A DNA stretch of 64,000 nt from Gp13-AA77 sp035578005 (GTDB lineage Bacteria; Acidobacteriota; Terriglobia; UBA7540): contig DATJYK010000423.1 of NCBI GenBank assembly GCA_035578005.1, forward strand, positions 48,976 to 112,975, read 5' to 3'. Under the pieces are notes generated by a model. The model saw only the letters and a program-made list of their open reading frames with translations, had not been told where the DNA came from and did not search any database. A program made the position numbers and the translations under genes. Shown piece after piece: positions 1 through 7,860 of the stretch; position 1 is the stretch's first letter; each line of letters begins with the position of its first letter.

Positions 1-750
1 GTGAAAGTGATTCAGATCGTGCCCTATTTCATGACCGGCTTTGAGTCGGTGCCCAAATGCGCCGAAGAGGCGGCCGCAGATTTTGACCCGAGTCATTTCA
101 TGCGGCCGATTCTGCTGGCGCTCGGCGTGGGCACGGCCTTCTACATATCGGTGATCGCCGTAGTGGCTTACGTTTGGCCCTGGCCTTCACTCATCCGGCA
201 GGATTTCGCAACCGCAGTGGCTTTTGAGCAGGCGTTCCGCGCGCGCTGGATCGCGGACTTCATCATGGCGGCAGCCATCGTCTCGCTCATCAAGATCTTC
301 AACGGCAACTTCGTGGTGTCAAGCCGCGTGCTGTTCGCCCTGGGCAGGCAAGGCCTGGCTGCGCCGCGTCTGGGCGCCGTGCACCCGGGCAACCGCACGC
401 CCGCGCTGGCTGTGCTGGGAATGGGCGTCGCCAGCGCCGCTGCGCTCTTCCTTGGGCCGTCGATTCTGGTTCCGGTCACCGAGGTCGGCTCCATGGCGTC
501 GGCGCTGGGATGGTTCGCGGCCTGCGCGGCCTACTGGCAGATCGAGCGCCGCCCGGCCCGCCGGATCATCGCGTGGGCCGGCGGTTTGGTGGCACTGGCG
601 CTGGTCCTCATGAAGGTGCTGCCTTTCGTTCCGGGTCACTTCACCCGCGACGAAGGTATCGCGCTTGGGGTCTGGGCGTTGCTCGGCGCGATGATGTGGC
701 TCGCCGGGCGACGAGGGAAATCTTACTCGCCGCAGGACGTTTCACAGTAG
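1..750 (+). CDS. APC-superfamily amino acid permease, C-terminal part
   Basis: The C-terminal ~249 residues of an inner-membrane amino acid/polyamine transporter. The frame is open to the window edge, so the true start lies outside and the GTG at base 1 is probably an internal valine. The segment GFESVPKCAEEA followed by a charged loop and a long hydrophobic stretch is typical of the region around TM6 of APC permeases. At least five further hydrophobic segments follow, ending in a short basic tail (GRRGKS). Nothing in the sequence identifies the substrate. The next gene starts 9 bp downstream and may be co-transcribed. Confidence 0.8.
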   Translation: MKVIQIVPYFMTGFESVPKCAEEAAADFDPSHFMRPILLALGVGTAFYISVIAVVAYVWPWPSLIRQDFATAVAFEQAFRARWIADFIMAAAIVSLIKIFNGNFVVSSRVLFALGRQGLAAPRLGAVHPGNRTPALAVLGMGVASAAALFLGPSILVPVTEVGSMASALGWFAACAAYWQIERRPARRIIAWAGGLVALALVLMKVLPFVPGHFTRDEGIALGVWALLGAMMWLAGRRGKSYSPQDVSQ

Positions 751-759
751 ACTTGCGCC

Positions 760-1308
760 ATGGCATTGCAATTTTCCACCTCGTATCTGGCCGACTCTGC
801 GTCGCTGTTTCGCTACTACAAGGGTCTGGGCGAACGTGCCATGGCTCAGCTCCTTGATGACCAGTTGTTCTATTCAGTGGATGAGGAGTGCAACTCGGTC
901 GCGATCATCGTGAAACACCTGGCCGGCAACATGCGTTCGCGATGGACCGACTTTCTAATCACCGACGGCGAAAAACCCAACCGCAATCGCGACAGCGAAT
1001 TTGAGGATCCGCCGAAGGATCGGCAGCAACTGATGCAGCTCTGGGACGAGGGTTGGGCGTGCTTGTTGGGCGCCCTGGAATCATTGGACGATTCGCAGCT
1101 CGGCCGGCAAGTGCTGATTCGCGGGGAAGCGCACTCCGTGATGCAGGCCATTAACCGCCAGCTCTGCCACTATGCCTATCATGTGGGCCAGATCGTGGCG
1201 CTAGCGAAGCAGGCGCGTAAAGGCGACTGGGTATCGCTCAGTGTGCCTCGCGGCAAGTCAGCCGATTTCAATAAACGTGTGCGTAGCGGTGATGCCAGCC
1301 AGCGATGA
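760..1308 (+). CDS. DinB-like (DUF1572-type) protein
   Basis: A 182-residue soluble protein with the layout of the DinB/YfiT four-helix bundle superfamily. Three histidines sit where the family keeps its metal triad: H53 (VKHLAGNM) and H137 and H141 (CHYAYHVGQI). The first 40 residues contain a YY-G-ER segment common in DUF1572 members. Some DinB relatives are bacillithiol- or mycothiol-dependent transferases, but the substrate here is unknown. It follows the permease by 9 bp, so one transcript is likely. Full length, with no sign of damage. Confidence 0.75.
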   Translation: MALQFSTSYLADSASLFRYYKGLGERAMAQLLDDQLFYSVDEECNSVAIIVKHLAGNMRSRWTDFLITDGEKPNRNRDSEFEDPPKDRQQLMQLWDEGWACLLGALESLDDSQLGRQVLIRGEAHSVMQAINRQLCHYAYHVGQIVALAKQARKGDWVSLSVPRGKSADFNKRVRSGDASQR

Positions 1309-1380
1309 GAATCCCCTATTAGTCTGCGCGTTGCGGCTCCGCCGTCGCACTGAGCCATTGTTGCGCTTGCGTCTAGCACT

Positions 1381-1398
1381 GGTATCACCGATAATACC
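1381..1398. promoter_or_regulatory. Putative toxin-antitoxin operator
   Basis: GGTATCACCGATAATACC is an imperfect 18-bp dyad with 7 of 9 symmetrical positions complementary. It ends 2 bp before the GTG start of the PIN toxin gene. Ribbon-helix-helix antitoxins usually repress their own operon through dyads at this position. That use here is inferred from placement. Confidence 0.4.
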
Positions 1399-1400
1399 AT

Positions 1401-1826
1401 GTGGCGAGTTCGCGTGTCGTCTTGGACACAAACGTTCTGGTGGCCGCGCTCAGGAGCCGGCGCGGCGCTTCGTTTCGAGTGGTCTCCCAGATCGGCCGCG
1501 GGCGATTTGAGTTCGTCCTTTCGGTCCCACTTGTCCTCGAATATGAGCAAGTCCTGACACGGGCCCGGCCGCCCGAAGTCAGTCCGATGGATATCCGGAC
1601 GTTTCTGGACTACCTTTGCAAGGAGGCTGTACTCCAGGAGATTTTTTTCCTCTGGCGACCCCATTTGCGCGACCCAAAGGATGATTTGGTACTGGAAGCA
1701 GCGGTGGCCGGTACGTGCGATGCAATTGTTACGCATAATCGGCGGCACTTCGAGGGTGCGGCAAGACTCGGACTTGAAGTTCTTAGTCCGGCTCAATTCC
1801 TCAACCGCCTGGGAGTCCTGTCATGA
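1401..1826 (+). CDS. PIN-domain toxin (putative ribonuclease)
   Basis: A 141-residue single PIN domain of the type annotated as 'putative toxin-antitoxin system toxin component, PIN family'. PIN toxins are Mg-dependent endoribonucleases that stop translation. The acidic active-site pattern is visible: D9 in VVLDTNVLV, E47 in LVLEYEQ, and acidic residues in the DPKDD (91-95) and CDAIVTHN (106-113) motifs. The start is GTG with no clear Shine-Dalgarno and the putative operator directly upstream, so translation may be near-leaderless. The stop overlaps the next gene's start (ATGA), coupling toxin to antitoxin translation. Toxin before antitoxin is the less common order. Confidence 0.82.
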   Translation: MASSRVVLDTNVLVAALRSRRGASFRVVSQIGRGRFEFVLSVPLVLEYEQVLTRARPPEVSPMDIRTFLDYLCKEAVLQEIFFLWRPHLRDPKDDLVLEAAVAGTCDAIVTHNRRHFEGAARLGLEVLSPAQFLNRLGVLS

Positions 1827-2119
1827 GCACGCTTAGTTTGCGCATTCCCGAGTCTCTTCATCGCGAGCTCCGTGAGCTTGCCCTCCGCGAGGGAGTATCT
1901 ATCAATCAGGTCGTCAGCTCGGCGGTGGGCGAAAAAGTCGCGTCGCTCAAGACGTTAGAGTATCTTCAAGAACGGGCGCGGCGGGGATCGCGATTGCGCT
2001 TCGATCAGGTATTAGCGAAGGTTCCCGACGTCGAGCCCGAAGGAGCGGATCGGTTGCCGAAAAGAGCGAAGAAGGCGAGCGTGGCCGGCTGGCGTCGGCT
2101 GCGCATCGGCAGGCGATAG
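1823..2119 (+). CDS. Ribbon-helix-helix antitoxin
   Basis: A 98-residue partner of the PIN toxin. The first ~45 residues (STLSLRIPESLHRELRELA, then EGVSINQVVSSAV) are a ribbon-helix-helix DNA-binding domain of the CopG/Arc type: a beta strand that contacts DNA, then two helices. The middle (LEYLQERARRG) and the basic C-terminus (RLPKRAKKASVAGWRRLR) are probably the flexible toxin-binding tail. It starts inside the toxin stop codon (4-bp overlap). The family expectation is neutralisation of the PIN toxin and autorepression of the operon. Confidence 0.8.
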   Translation: MSTLSLRIPESLHRELRELALREGVSINQVVSSAVGEKVASLKTLEYLQERARRGSRLRFDQVLAKVPDVEPEGADRLPKRAKKASVAGWRRLRIGRR

Positions 2120-2173
2120 TGCTGAGAAGAATTAGCAGGTGAGGCGAGCCCCTCCGTTGTGAGATGGCGATCG

Positions 2174-2917
2174 ATGGATCATCATACCCTCGCAGCGATC
2201 AGCATCACAGGGTGTTGCCTTGATGTGCTGGGCAGCCTCTATCTTGCTTATGACCTGCTCGGCGGGCAGCACGGTCCGCTGCGGGTGCTCACACGCACGG
2301 TGACGTATTCAATCGTCTTTGGTGTTGGCTATGGCCTCGGTCTCGGTCTCCTATTCGGCTTGGCTGCGGGCATCGCCACCGGAGTCACGCTTTCCCTCGA
2401 ACTGAACCGGGCAGCCCGCGGGCTACGTCATCATTCCCTGCCTTGGGAAGCCCTCTTCTCAGCCATTCGCGGCTTGGGCTTTGCAGCCGGGCTCTACATG
2501 AGCTTGGGCGGGCGATTCGCACTCGCATTCGCGGCTCTCCTCACTCTGGGTCAAATGTCGGCCTACGCTCGCGGGATCCGCCCCGCCATCGACTATTCCG
2601 CGTCCCGCCGTCCACGCCTGACGAAGCGCCAGTTTTGGGCGACCGTGGTCCGCACCATCGGCTATCTTGCGGCGGCCTTAATTTGCAGCGTTCTCGCCCA
2701 CCACGTGGAGCACGCCTGGGCTTTCGCGATTCGCGTCGGCCTGGTGACGGGTCTCGTCACCGGCGTCGGGATAACCGTGAATCCCTTCATTGAATATTAC
2801 GCCGACAAACTTCCGGAACGCCGCCTCGGCGCCTTTGGAATCGGACTGATCCTTTGCGGCTTCGCCCTGCAATCGCTGCAATACTGGCTGGCGCTCTTTG
2901 ACGTGCGGGTAACGTAG
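2174..2917 (+). CDS. Multi-pass membrane protein of unknown function
   Basis: About 247 residues, with roughly six hydrophobic segments rich in Gly, Leu and Ala (for example the YGLGLGLLFGLAAGIATGV stretch near residue 65). I do not recognise the family. The ATG at 2174 (MDHHTLAAISITG) is preferred; an in-frame GTG at 2159 would add five charged residues. The N-terminus looks like a signal-anchor. It is separated from the toxin-antitoxin pair by ~55 bp and may be monocistronic. No enzymatic motif or conserved charged pair inside the membrane was seen. Confidence 0.6.
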   Translation: MDHHTLAAISITGCCLDVLGSLYLAYDLLGGQHGPLRVLTRTVTYSIVFGVGYGLGLGLLFGLAAGIATGVTLSLELNRAARGLRHHSLPWEALFSAIRGLGFAAGLYMSLGGRFALAFAALLTLGQMSAYARGIRPAIDYSASRRPRLTKRQFWATVVRTIGYLAAALICSVLAHHVEHAWAFAIRVGLVTGLVTGVGITVNPFIEYYADKLPERRLGAFGIGLILCGFALQSLQYWLALFDVRVT

Positions 2918-2939
2918 ACAGCGACTCAGCGACTTCTTT

Positions 2940-3098
2940 TCAAGAGCGGCAGCTTCGCGTCTTAAGCGAGCGAGAATCGTGCGCAGCGTGCGCCGAGGCC
3001 GCGAGAGCGTGTTCGAATTTGATCTGACGCCGATTGACGACATCAAGAAATACCTCGATCGGGTCTCCGGCAATGGGGCGAAGCCCTCGCCCGGCTAA
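2940..3098 (+). pseudogene. ArsR-family regulator remnant (C-terminal fragment)
   Basis: The frame ending at the TAA at 3096 reads ARIVRSVRRGRESVFEFDL followed by TPIDDIKKYLDRVS. This is the wing and C-terminal helix of ArsR/SmtB winged-helix repressors. The frame is open back only to a stop at 2910 and contains no plausible start codon or recognition helix, so the N-terminal half is missing. It is probably the relic of a deleted regulator gene. Confidence 0.5.
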
Positions 3099-3127
3099 AG
3101 TCATTCGTCGAGAACTGATCGGCTGCG

Positions 3128-4462
3128 TCACGTGAAAAGCCCGAGATCCAGAAAGACGACAATCGCTGGGGTGCCTACAGCCGTGTACTCACCGGTGAAA
3201 GTCAGCGCTCCAGTCTTCCGGTTGATGCGAAACGTGGTGATGGCGTCACCTCGCTGGTTACACGAATACAGAAAATTCGCCGTGGGATCGATGGTGAAGC
3301 TTCGCGGGTAATCGCCCCGCGTCCACTCCTCGCCGGCAAACGCCAGGGTGCCATCCTCGGCGAGGGAAAACCAGGCGATGCTATCGTGCAGCCGGTTGGC
3401 GGCATAAACAAATTTGCCGTCCGGCGAGACCGCGATTTCCGAAGTAAAGTTCGTGCCCTTGAATCCCTTCGGCAGGCTGGAGAGCGTCTGTCTCGCCGTC
3501 AGTCCGCCGCGGGCTGCGTCATAGTCAAACAAGACCAACGTGGAAGCCTCCTCCTGCAGCGAATACAGCCAGCGTCCGTTGGGGTGAAAGGCAAAGTGCC
3601 GCGGCCCGTCCCCGGGAGGCACCGATACCGACGCCGGCTCGTTGGGAGTCAGCGTGCCCTTCTCAGCATCGAACCTCCACACCAGAATTTGGTCCATCGC
3701 GAGATCACTGTAAAGCACGAATCGTCCCGAAGGATCGGAAAGGATCATGTGCGCGTGAGGGCTGTCATGCCCGCTGATGGCGAAACTGCCGGGCGGCGCG
3801 CTGTGGGCTCGATCGGGACCGACGGGACCCTGATCATGCTTGACGTCGGTTGCAGAGCCCAGTTCGCCATTGGACTGAATCGGCAGCACGGCTACAGTTC
3901 CTCCGGCGTAGTTTGCAACCAGAACCCACTTGCCGGAGGGGTGGACGCTGAGATGCGCCGGGCCGGCGCCTTCCGAGCTCACGGTGTTGAGCAAGGTCAG
4001 ATGCCCGTTGGAACGATCGACGGCGAACGCGCTCACGGAGCCAGACTTCTGGCCCTGAAACTCGTTCGTCTCATTGCCGGCGTACAAGTGCGTATGCGAT
4101 GGATCGAGCGCGAGCCAGGACGGATTTGCGTTGTCGGCGAACAATTCGCGCTGCGTAAGAGCGCCGGTTGCAGGATTCTGCTCGAACAGATAAATACCCT
4201 CGCCGCGGCCCTTGCTTCCTTCGGGGCCTTGCGGCGAGCTGTAGGTGCCGACGTACGCCAGAATCGGCTTGGCGGCCGTCTGCTGCTGTTTTAATCGAGC
4301 GGGCACTATTGCTGGCCTCGCCTGACCCTCAGCTCGACTGCCGCCCAGCGTTCCCGCCATCGCCACTCCAGCCGCCTCCTTCAGGAAGCGCCGGCGAGAG
4401 GTGCTGGCAAGGGACGCGCTCGTGCGGGAATCCCGTGCGTACTGGGCTTCATTCATCTGCAT
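3128..4462 (-). CDS. Lactonase-family beta-propeller protein (6-phosphogluconolactonase-like), Tat signal
   Basis: A 444-residue member of the YbhE/Pgl-type seven-bladed propeller lactonases, which in E. coli hydrolyse 6-phosphogluconolactone. The N-terminus has a twin-arginine motif (SRRRFLKEAAGVAMAG, around residues 22-37), so the protein is predicted to be exported folded. The propeller starts near residue 65 (ILAYVGTYSSPQG) and contains repeated blade motifs such as LALDPSHTHLYAGN, VHPSGKWVLVANY and AVSPDGKFVYAANR. The ATG has a GGAG 6 bp upstream. It is the last gene of zwf-cytochrome-lactonase, 33 bp after the cytochrome. Export conflicts with a cytosolic pentose-phosphate role, so another sugar lactone is possible. 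Confidence 0.85.
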   Translation of the reverse strand: MQMNEAQYARDSRTSASLASTSRRRFLKEAAGVAMAGTLGGSRAEGQARPAIVPARLKQQQTAAKPILAYVGTYSSPQGPEGSKGRGEGIYLFEQNPATGALTQRELFADNANPSWLALDPSHTHLYAGNETNEFQGQKSGSVSAFAVDRSNGHLTLLNTVSSEGAGPAHLSVHPSGKWVLVANYAGGTVAVLPIQSNGELGSATDVKHDQGPVGPDRAHSAPPGSFAISGHDSPHAHMILSDPSGRFVLYSDLAMDQILVWRFDAEKGTLTPNEPASVSVPPGDGPRHFAFHPNGRWLYSLQEEASTLVLFDYDAARGGLTARQTLSSLPKGFKGTNFTSEIAVSPDGKFVYAANRLHDSIAWFSLAEDGTLAFAGEEWTRGDYPRSFTIDPTANFLYSCNQRGDAITTFRINRKTGALTFTGEYTAVGTPAIVVFLDLGLFT

Positions 4463-4495
4463 CCAACGCTCCTTCGTGTGAGCCGGACGCTCGGC

Positions 4496-6094
4496 CTACA
4501 GACCCGGTGAGGCGCCGTTCTCTCGAATCGCGAGCTGAGCCCTAATGCTCTTGGGAAAGGCCTTGGCGTACCGGTCGAGAGTCTGGCGCCACCTCTCGTG
4601 ATCGTGAGTCGCACTGTAGATGGTGGCGAGCTCCAAATAAGGCTGATCGATCAGCGGATCAAGTTGAATCGTCTTTTCGAAGTACTCGGCGGCTTTGCCG
4701 TTATCATGTGCGGCTTTCCAGGCCAGGCCCGCATGCAGATAGTTCACCGCCACCGTGGGCTCCATCTGAATCACCTGCTCAAAGGCGGCGGCGGCCTCGG
4801 GTCCATGTCCTGCCTCCATCAAACCCGTACCCAAACCCGAAAGCAATCCCGGGTCATGTGGGAAATCGTCCCAACACGCCATCAACAATTGGAAGCCCTG
4901 ATTCACTAGCGCGAAAGACTCCAGCCTTTCGCCCACGTTTATCTCAGCAATGCCAAGGTTCCGTTTCGCCAGCGCGCCCGCAGGATCGTGCCAAGCCTCC
5001 AAAGCCGCGGGAACCGGACTCGGCGCAGCAGCGGAGACCGAAGGGGGAGGTCTTCGCCGGATGCGATGGTCGGTGAAGGCCGTGTGAGCGCCGTCCGTGA
5101 CCGGGCGCCGCGGCATGTGGCACCCGATGCAGTCGTCGCTGGGCTTTGGATGCGTCTTCACGAGCGTCGATCCGTGGCACGACAGGCAGCGGGAGCGGTA
5201 GTACGCCTTTGCATCCGTAGGCTGCTGATGCGGATCATGACAGGTTCCGCACCAGAGTTTGCCGGCGCTCCGCCGCGCGCATGTGCTCAACGCGAGCTGC
5301 TGCACCTGGCTAACCACCTTGAACGGATTCGCTTGAGAAGGGTCTTTCGTGGCCGGGTTCACATAGACGGAAAACACGTCCTCAAGTTCTTCCCCCGGGC
5401 GAAAATCAGCGAGTTGTTTGCCCGGATTGGGAACGCGCTCCTCGCCGTTGAGGTGGCACTGCTCGCAGATACTGTCCCGGGCGCGAGGCGGCAGCTTGGC
5501 AGGATTGACGATCGAGCCGGGCACCGGTGCTCGCAAATGCGCCTCAGCGGAACCGTGGCATCTTTCGCAGGTAATAGCCTCGGCTTCGAAGGGAGGATCC
5601 TGGTAGGTGTTGTAAGCGCCTGGAACCGGACGTGCCTCGCCGGAATGGCAAAACAGGCAGTTGGGCGTCACCGGGCGATAGAAATCAGGCGCCTTGTTGT
5701 TCTCGTATCCCGGAGACATTCCCCAGCCACGGCCAGCGAAGTAGCCGAGCGGCGACTGAAACAGATGATGGTTGATCTCGATGAGATAGCCAAAGGCGTG
5801 CGCCCCTGAACCGATGGTGTAAGCGATGTTGTACTCTGCCTCGAGCCCGTCGCGCTTGAGGCCTTGCACCATTCCGCTTTCACCGGACTCGATGGAAAAC
5901 TGCGTGTGGGAAAACGAATGCGTGAACTCCCCGCTGGGCGCGCGGCCGGCCGCGCCCAGTGAGCGCCCCATGGGGGTAGCAGCAAATCCGGCCACTTCTT
6001 TGGCGTGGCATTTCACGCAGGGGGTGGCGCACGGGGCCGGCAGGACGATTGTGGCCACCACGAAAGCCGTGAACGTCACCTCACGCAGATTCAC
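4496..6094 (-). CDS. Seven-heme cytochrome c with C-terminal TPR repeats
   Basis: A 532-residue exported protein. An uncleaved or weak signal segment (residues 5-22) precedes seven CxxCH heme sites at about 26-30, 146-150, 176-180, 210-214, 282-286, 303-307 and 322-326. The fold resembles cytochrome c554/NrfB-like multiheme proteins. Residues ~370-520 form tetratricopeptide repeats (EAAAAFEQVIQMEPTVAVNYLHAG, then KAAEYFEKTIQLDPLIDQ), a protein-binding scaffold. It probably carries electrons in the periplasm. It starts within the stop of zwf (4-bp overlap), so it is translationally coupled to a glucose-6-phosphate dehydrogenase, an unusual pairing. The electron donor and acceptor cannot be read from sequence. 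Confidence 0.85.
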   Translation of the reverse strand: MNLREVTFTAFVVATIVLPAPCATPCVKCHAKEVAGFAATPMGRSLGAAGRAPSGEFTHSFSHTQFSIESGESGMVQGLKRDGLEAEYNIAYTIGSGAHAFGYLIEINHHLFQSPLGYFAGRGWGMSPGYENNKAPDFYRPVTPNCLFCHSGEARPVPGAYNTYQDPPFEAEAITCERCHGSAEAHLRAPVPGSIVNPAKLPPRARDSICEQCHLNGEERVPNPGKQLADFRPGEELEDVFSVYVNPATKDPSQANPFKVVSQVQQLALSTCARRSAGKLWCGTCHDPHQQPTDAKAYYRSRCLSCHGSTLVKTHPKPSDDCIGCHMPRRPVTDGAHTAFTDHRIRRRPPPSVSAAAPSPVPAALEAWHDPAGALAKRNLGIAEINVGERLESFALVNQGFQLLMACWDDFPHDPGLLSGLGTGLMEAGHGPEAAAAFEQVIQMEPTVAVNYLHAGLAWKAAHDNGKAAEYFEKTIQLDPLIDQPYLELATIYSATHDHERWRQTLDRYAKAFPKSIRAQLAIRENGASPGL

Positions 6095-7641
6095 AGGTGC
6101 CGCCAGTGCCGCCCGTCCCGCTCGATAAGGCTGTCCGCTTCGGGAGGTCCCCAGGTTCCGCTTTCGTAAAAGTACAGGCCCTTGCGGCCATCTTTCTGCC
6201 AGCGCTCAAGCAGAGGTGTCAACAACTCCCACGCCAGGTCAACGAAGTCGTCGCGGGTAAACAACATCGGGTCGCCCAACATGCAATCCAGCAGCAACGT
6301 TTCGTAGGCGGTGGGCGGAGAAGCCGCGAATTCTTCGGAGTACTTGAAATCCATGGAGACCGGCCGAATCTGCATGGTGGTGTCGGGAATCTTGGCGTTA
6401 AAGCGCAAGGCGATGCCTTCGTCGGGCTGGATGCGCACTCTCAACAGATTTGGCACCATGGCCTCGATGGCCGTGCCGCGGAACAGTAGATGCGGCGCGC
6501 GCCGGAATTGAATGGTGATCTCGGAAACGCGCTTGGGCAGCCGTTTGCCCGAGCGGATGTAAAAGGGCACGTCAGCCCACCGCCAATTGTCAATGTAGAG
6601 CTTCAAAGCCGCAAAGGTCTCGGTCACGGACTGCGGAGACACTTTGAGCTCAGCGCGATAAGCCGGCAGTTTCTCCTCGCCCGCCCATCCCTCCACGTAC
6701 TGGCCCCGAACGGCGGCCTCGTTCAGATGGCTGAGGTCCAGCGGCCGGATGGCGCGCATCACCTTGCTTTTCTCGTCGCGTACAGAAGTAGCCTCGAATA
6801 GCGAAGGAGGCTCCATGGCCACCAGGCTGAGCAGAGAAAGCACGTGGTTCTGCACCATGTCGCGCAGCAGGCCGGCCTCCTCGTAGTACCCACCGCGACC
6901 CTCGAGGCCCAGGTCCTCTGCCACGGCGATCTGCACGTGGTCAATATAGCGCCGGTTCCAGACGGGCTCGAAAATACCGTTGGCGAAGCGAAACACCAGG
7001 AGGTTTTGGACCGTCTCTTTGCCGAGGTAGTGATCGATGCGGTAGATCTGGTCTTCGCTGAAAACGCTGGTCACCAGACGGTTGAGTTCGCGGGCGCTCG
7101 CCAGATCGCGGCCGAAGGGCTTCTCGATCACGGCGCGGGTCCAGCTCTTGCCGGGGAATTTGGGCTTGGCTAATCCGGAGTCGCCAAGGTTCCGGATGAT
7201 AGGACTGAAAAAGCTGGGCGGGGTGGACAGGTAGAAGAGCCGGTTGCCCTGCGTGCCGCGCTCCTCGTCGAGTGCGTCCAGAACCTTCGCGAGTTCGCCG
7301 TAAGCGGGCGCATCGCCGAAATTGCCGCTGACGTAGGAAAGGCCCTGCTGAAACTTGTCCAGATAGGGCTCGTCCGCGGCGGGAACCTGCAGGTATCTCT
7401 TGACCGCGTCGCGCAGCTTCTCACGAAACTCGTCGTTCGAGAACGAGGAGCGCGCGCATCCGACTACCGAGAAGCCCTCCGGCAACATTCCGTGACGAAA
7501 GAGGTAGTACAGGGCGGGAATCAGCTTTCTCTCTGTCAGGTCGCCCGAAGCGCCAAAGATCACCATCGCACAAGGCTCGGGTCTGCGGCTGGCGTGCGAG
7601 GCCTCAGCGGCGTTCTCAGTATCCACCAGAATCTCTGCCAT
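6091..7641 (-). CDS. zwf: Glucose-6-phosphate 1-dehydrogenase
   Basis: A 516-residue cytosolic enzyme that oxidises glucose-6-phosphate to 6-phosphogluconolactone with NAD(P)+, the first step of the oxidative pentose-phosphate pathway. The Rossmann motif GASGDLTERKL is at 30-40, EKPFG at 173-177 and the catalytic signature RIDHYLGKE at 201-209; its His and Lys contact the substrate phosphate region. Length matches the family. It is first in the operon with the multiheme cytochrome and the lactonase, and transketolase lies upstream on the same strand across repeat element A. No regulator of this operon is visible. Confidence 0.96.
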   Translation of the reverse strand: MAEILVDTENAAEASHASRRPEPCAMVIFGASGDLTERKLIPALYYLFRHGMLPEGFSVVGCARSSFSNDEFREKLRDAVKRYLQVPAADEPYLDKFQQGLSYVSGNFGDAPAYGELAKVLDALDEERGTQGNRLFYLSTPPSFFSPIIRNLGDSGLAKPKFPGKSWTRAVIEKPFGRDLASARELNRLVTSVFSEDQIYRIDHYLGKETVQNLLVFRFANGIFEPVWNRRYIDHVQIAVAEDLGLEGRGGYYEEAGLLRDMVQNHVLSLLSLVAMEPPSLFEATSVRDEKSKVMRAIRPLDLSHLNEAAVRGQYVEGWAGEEKLPAYRAELKVSPQSVTETFAALKLYIDNWRWADVPFYIRSGKRLPKRVSEITIQFRRAPHLLFRGTAIEAMVPNLLRVRIQPDEGIALRFNAKIPDTTMQIRPVSMDFKYSEEFAASPPTAYETLLLDCMLGDPMLFTRDDFVDLAWELLTPLLERWQKDGRKGLYFYESGTWGPPEADSLIERDGRHWRHL

Positions 7642-7714
7642 CGGTTCACCTCACGCCCAATTCACGATTGACGACTTGCGGACTTCCACAGCCATAAGGC
7701 ACTTTGTGGCCTTC

Positions 7715-7804
7715 GGTGGTGTCTCAGTTTGAAGTGGCATGGCCATCTTGGCCATGAAATAACACGGGCAGGATGCCCGTGCCACCTCAAACGGAGACAC
7801 TGCC
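7715..7804. repeat. MITE-like inverted repeat, copy 1
   Basis: Outer arms of ~25 bp: GGTGGTGTCTCAGTTTGAAG at the left and, reverse-complemented from the right end, GGCAGTGTCTCCGTTTGAGG. The interior has two smaller hairpins (GGCCATCTTGGCC and GGGCAGGATGCCC). It lies between zwf and element A and has no coding content. It is one of four structurally similar copies (others near 17.8, 22.6 and 40.2 kb). Confidence 0.75.
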
Positions 7805-7860
7805 GGCCTCCCTCCAAGCCTTCCAGACAGAGCCGGTGAGGAAGCGACCGGCGTCGAGAA

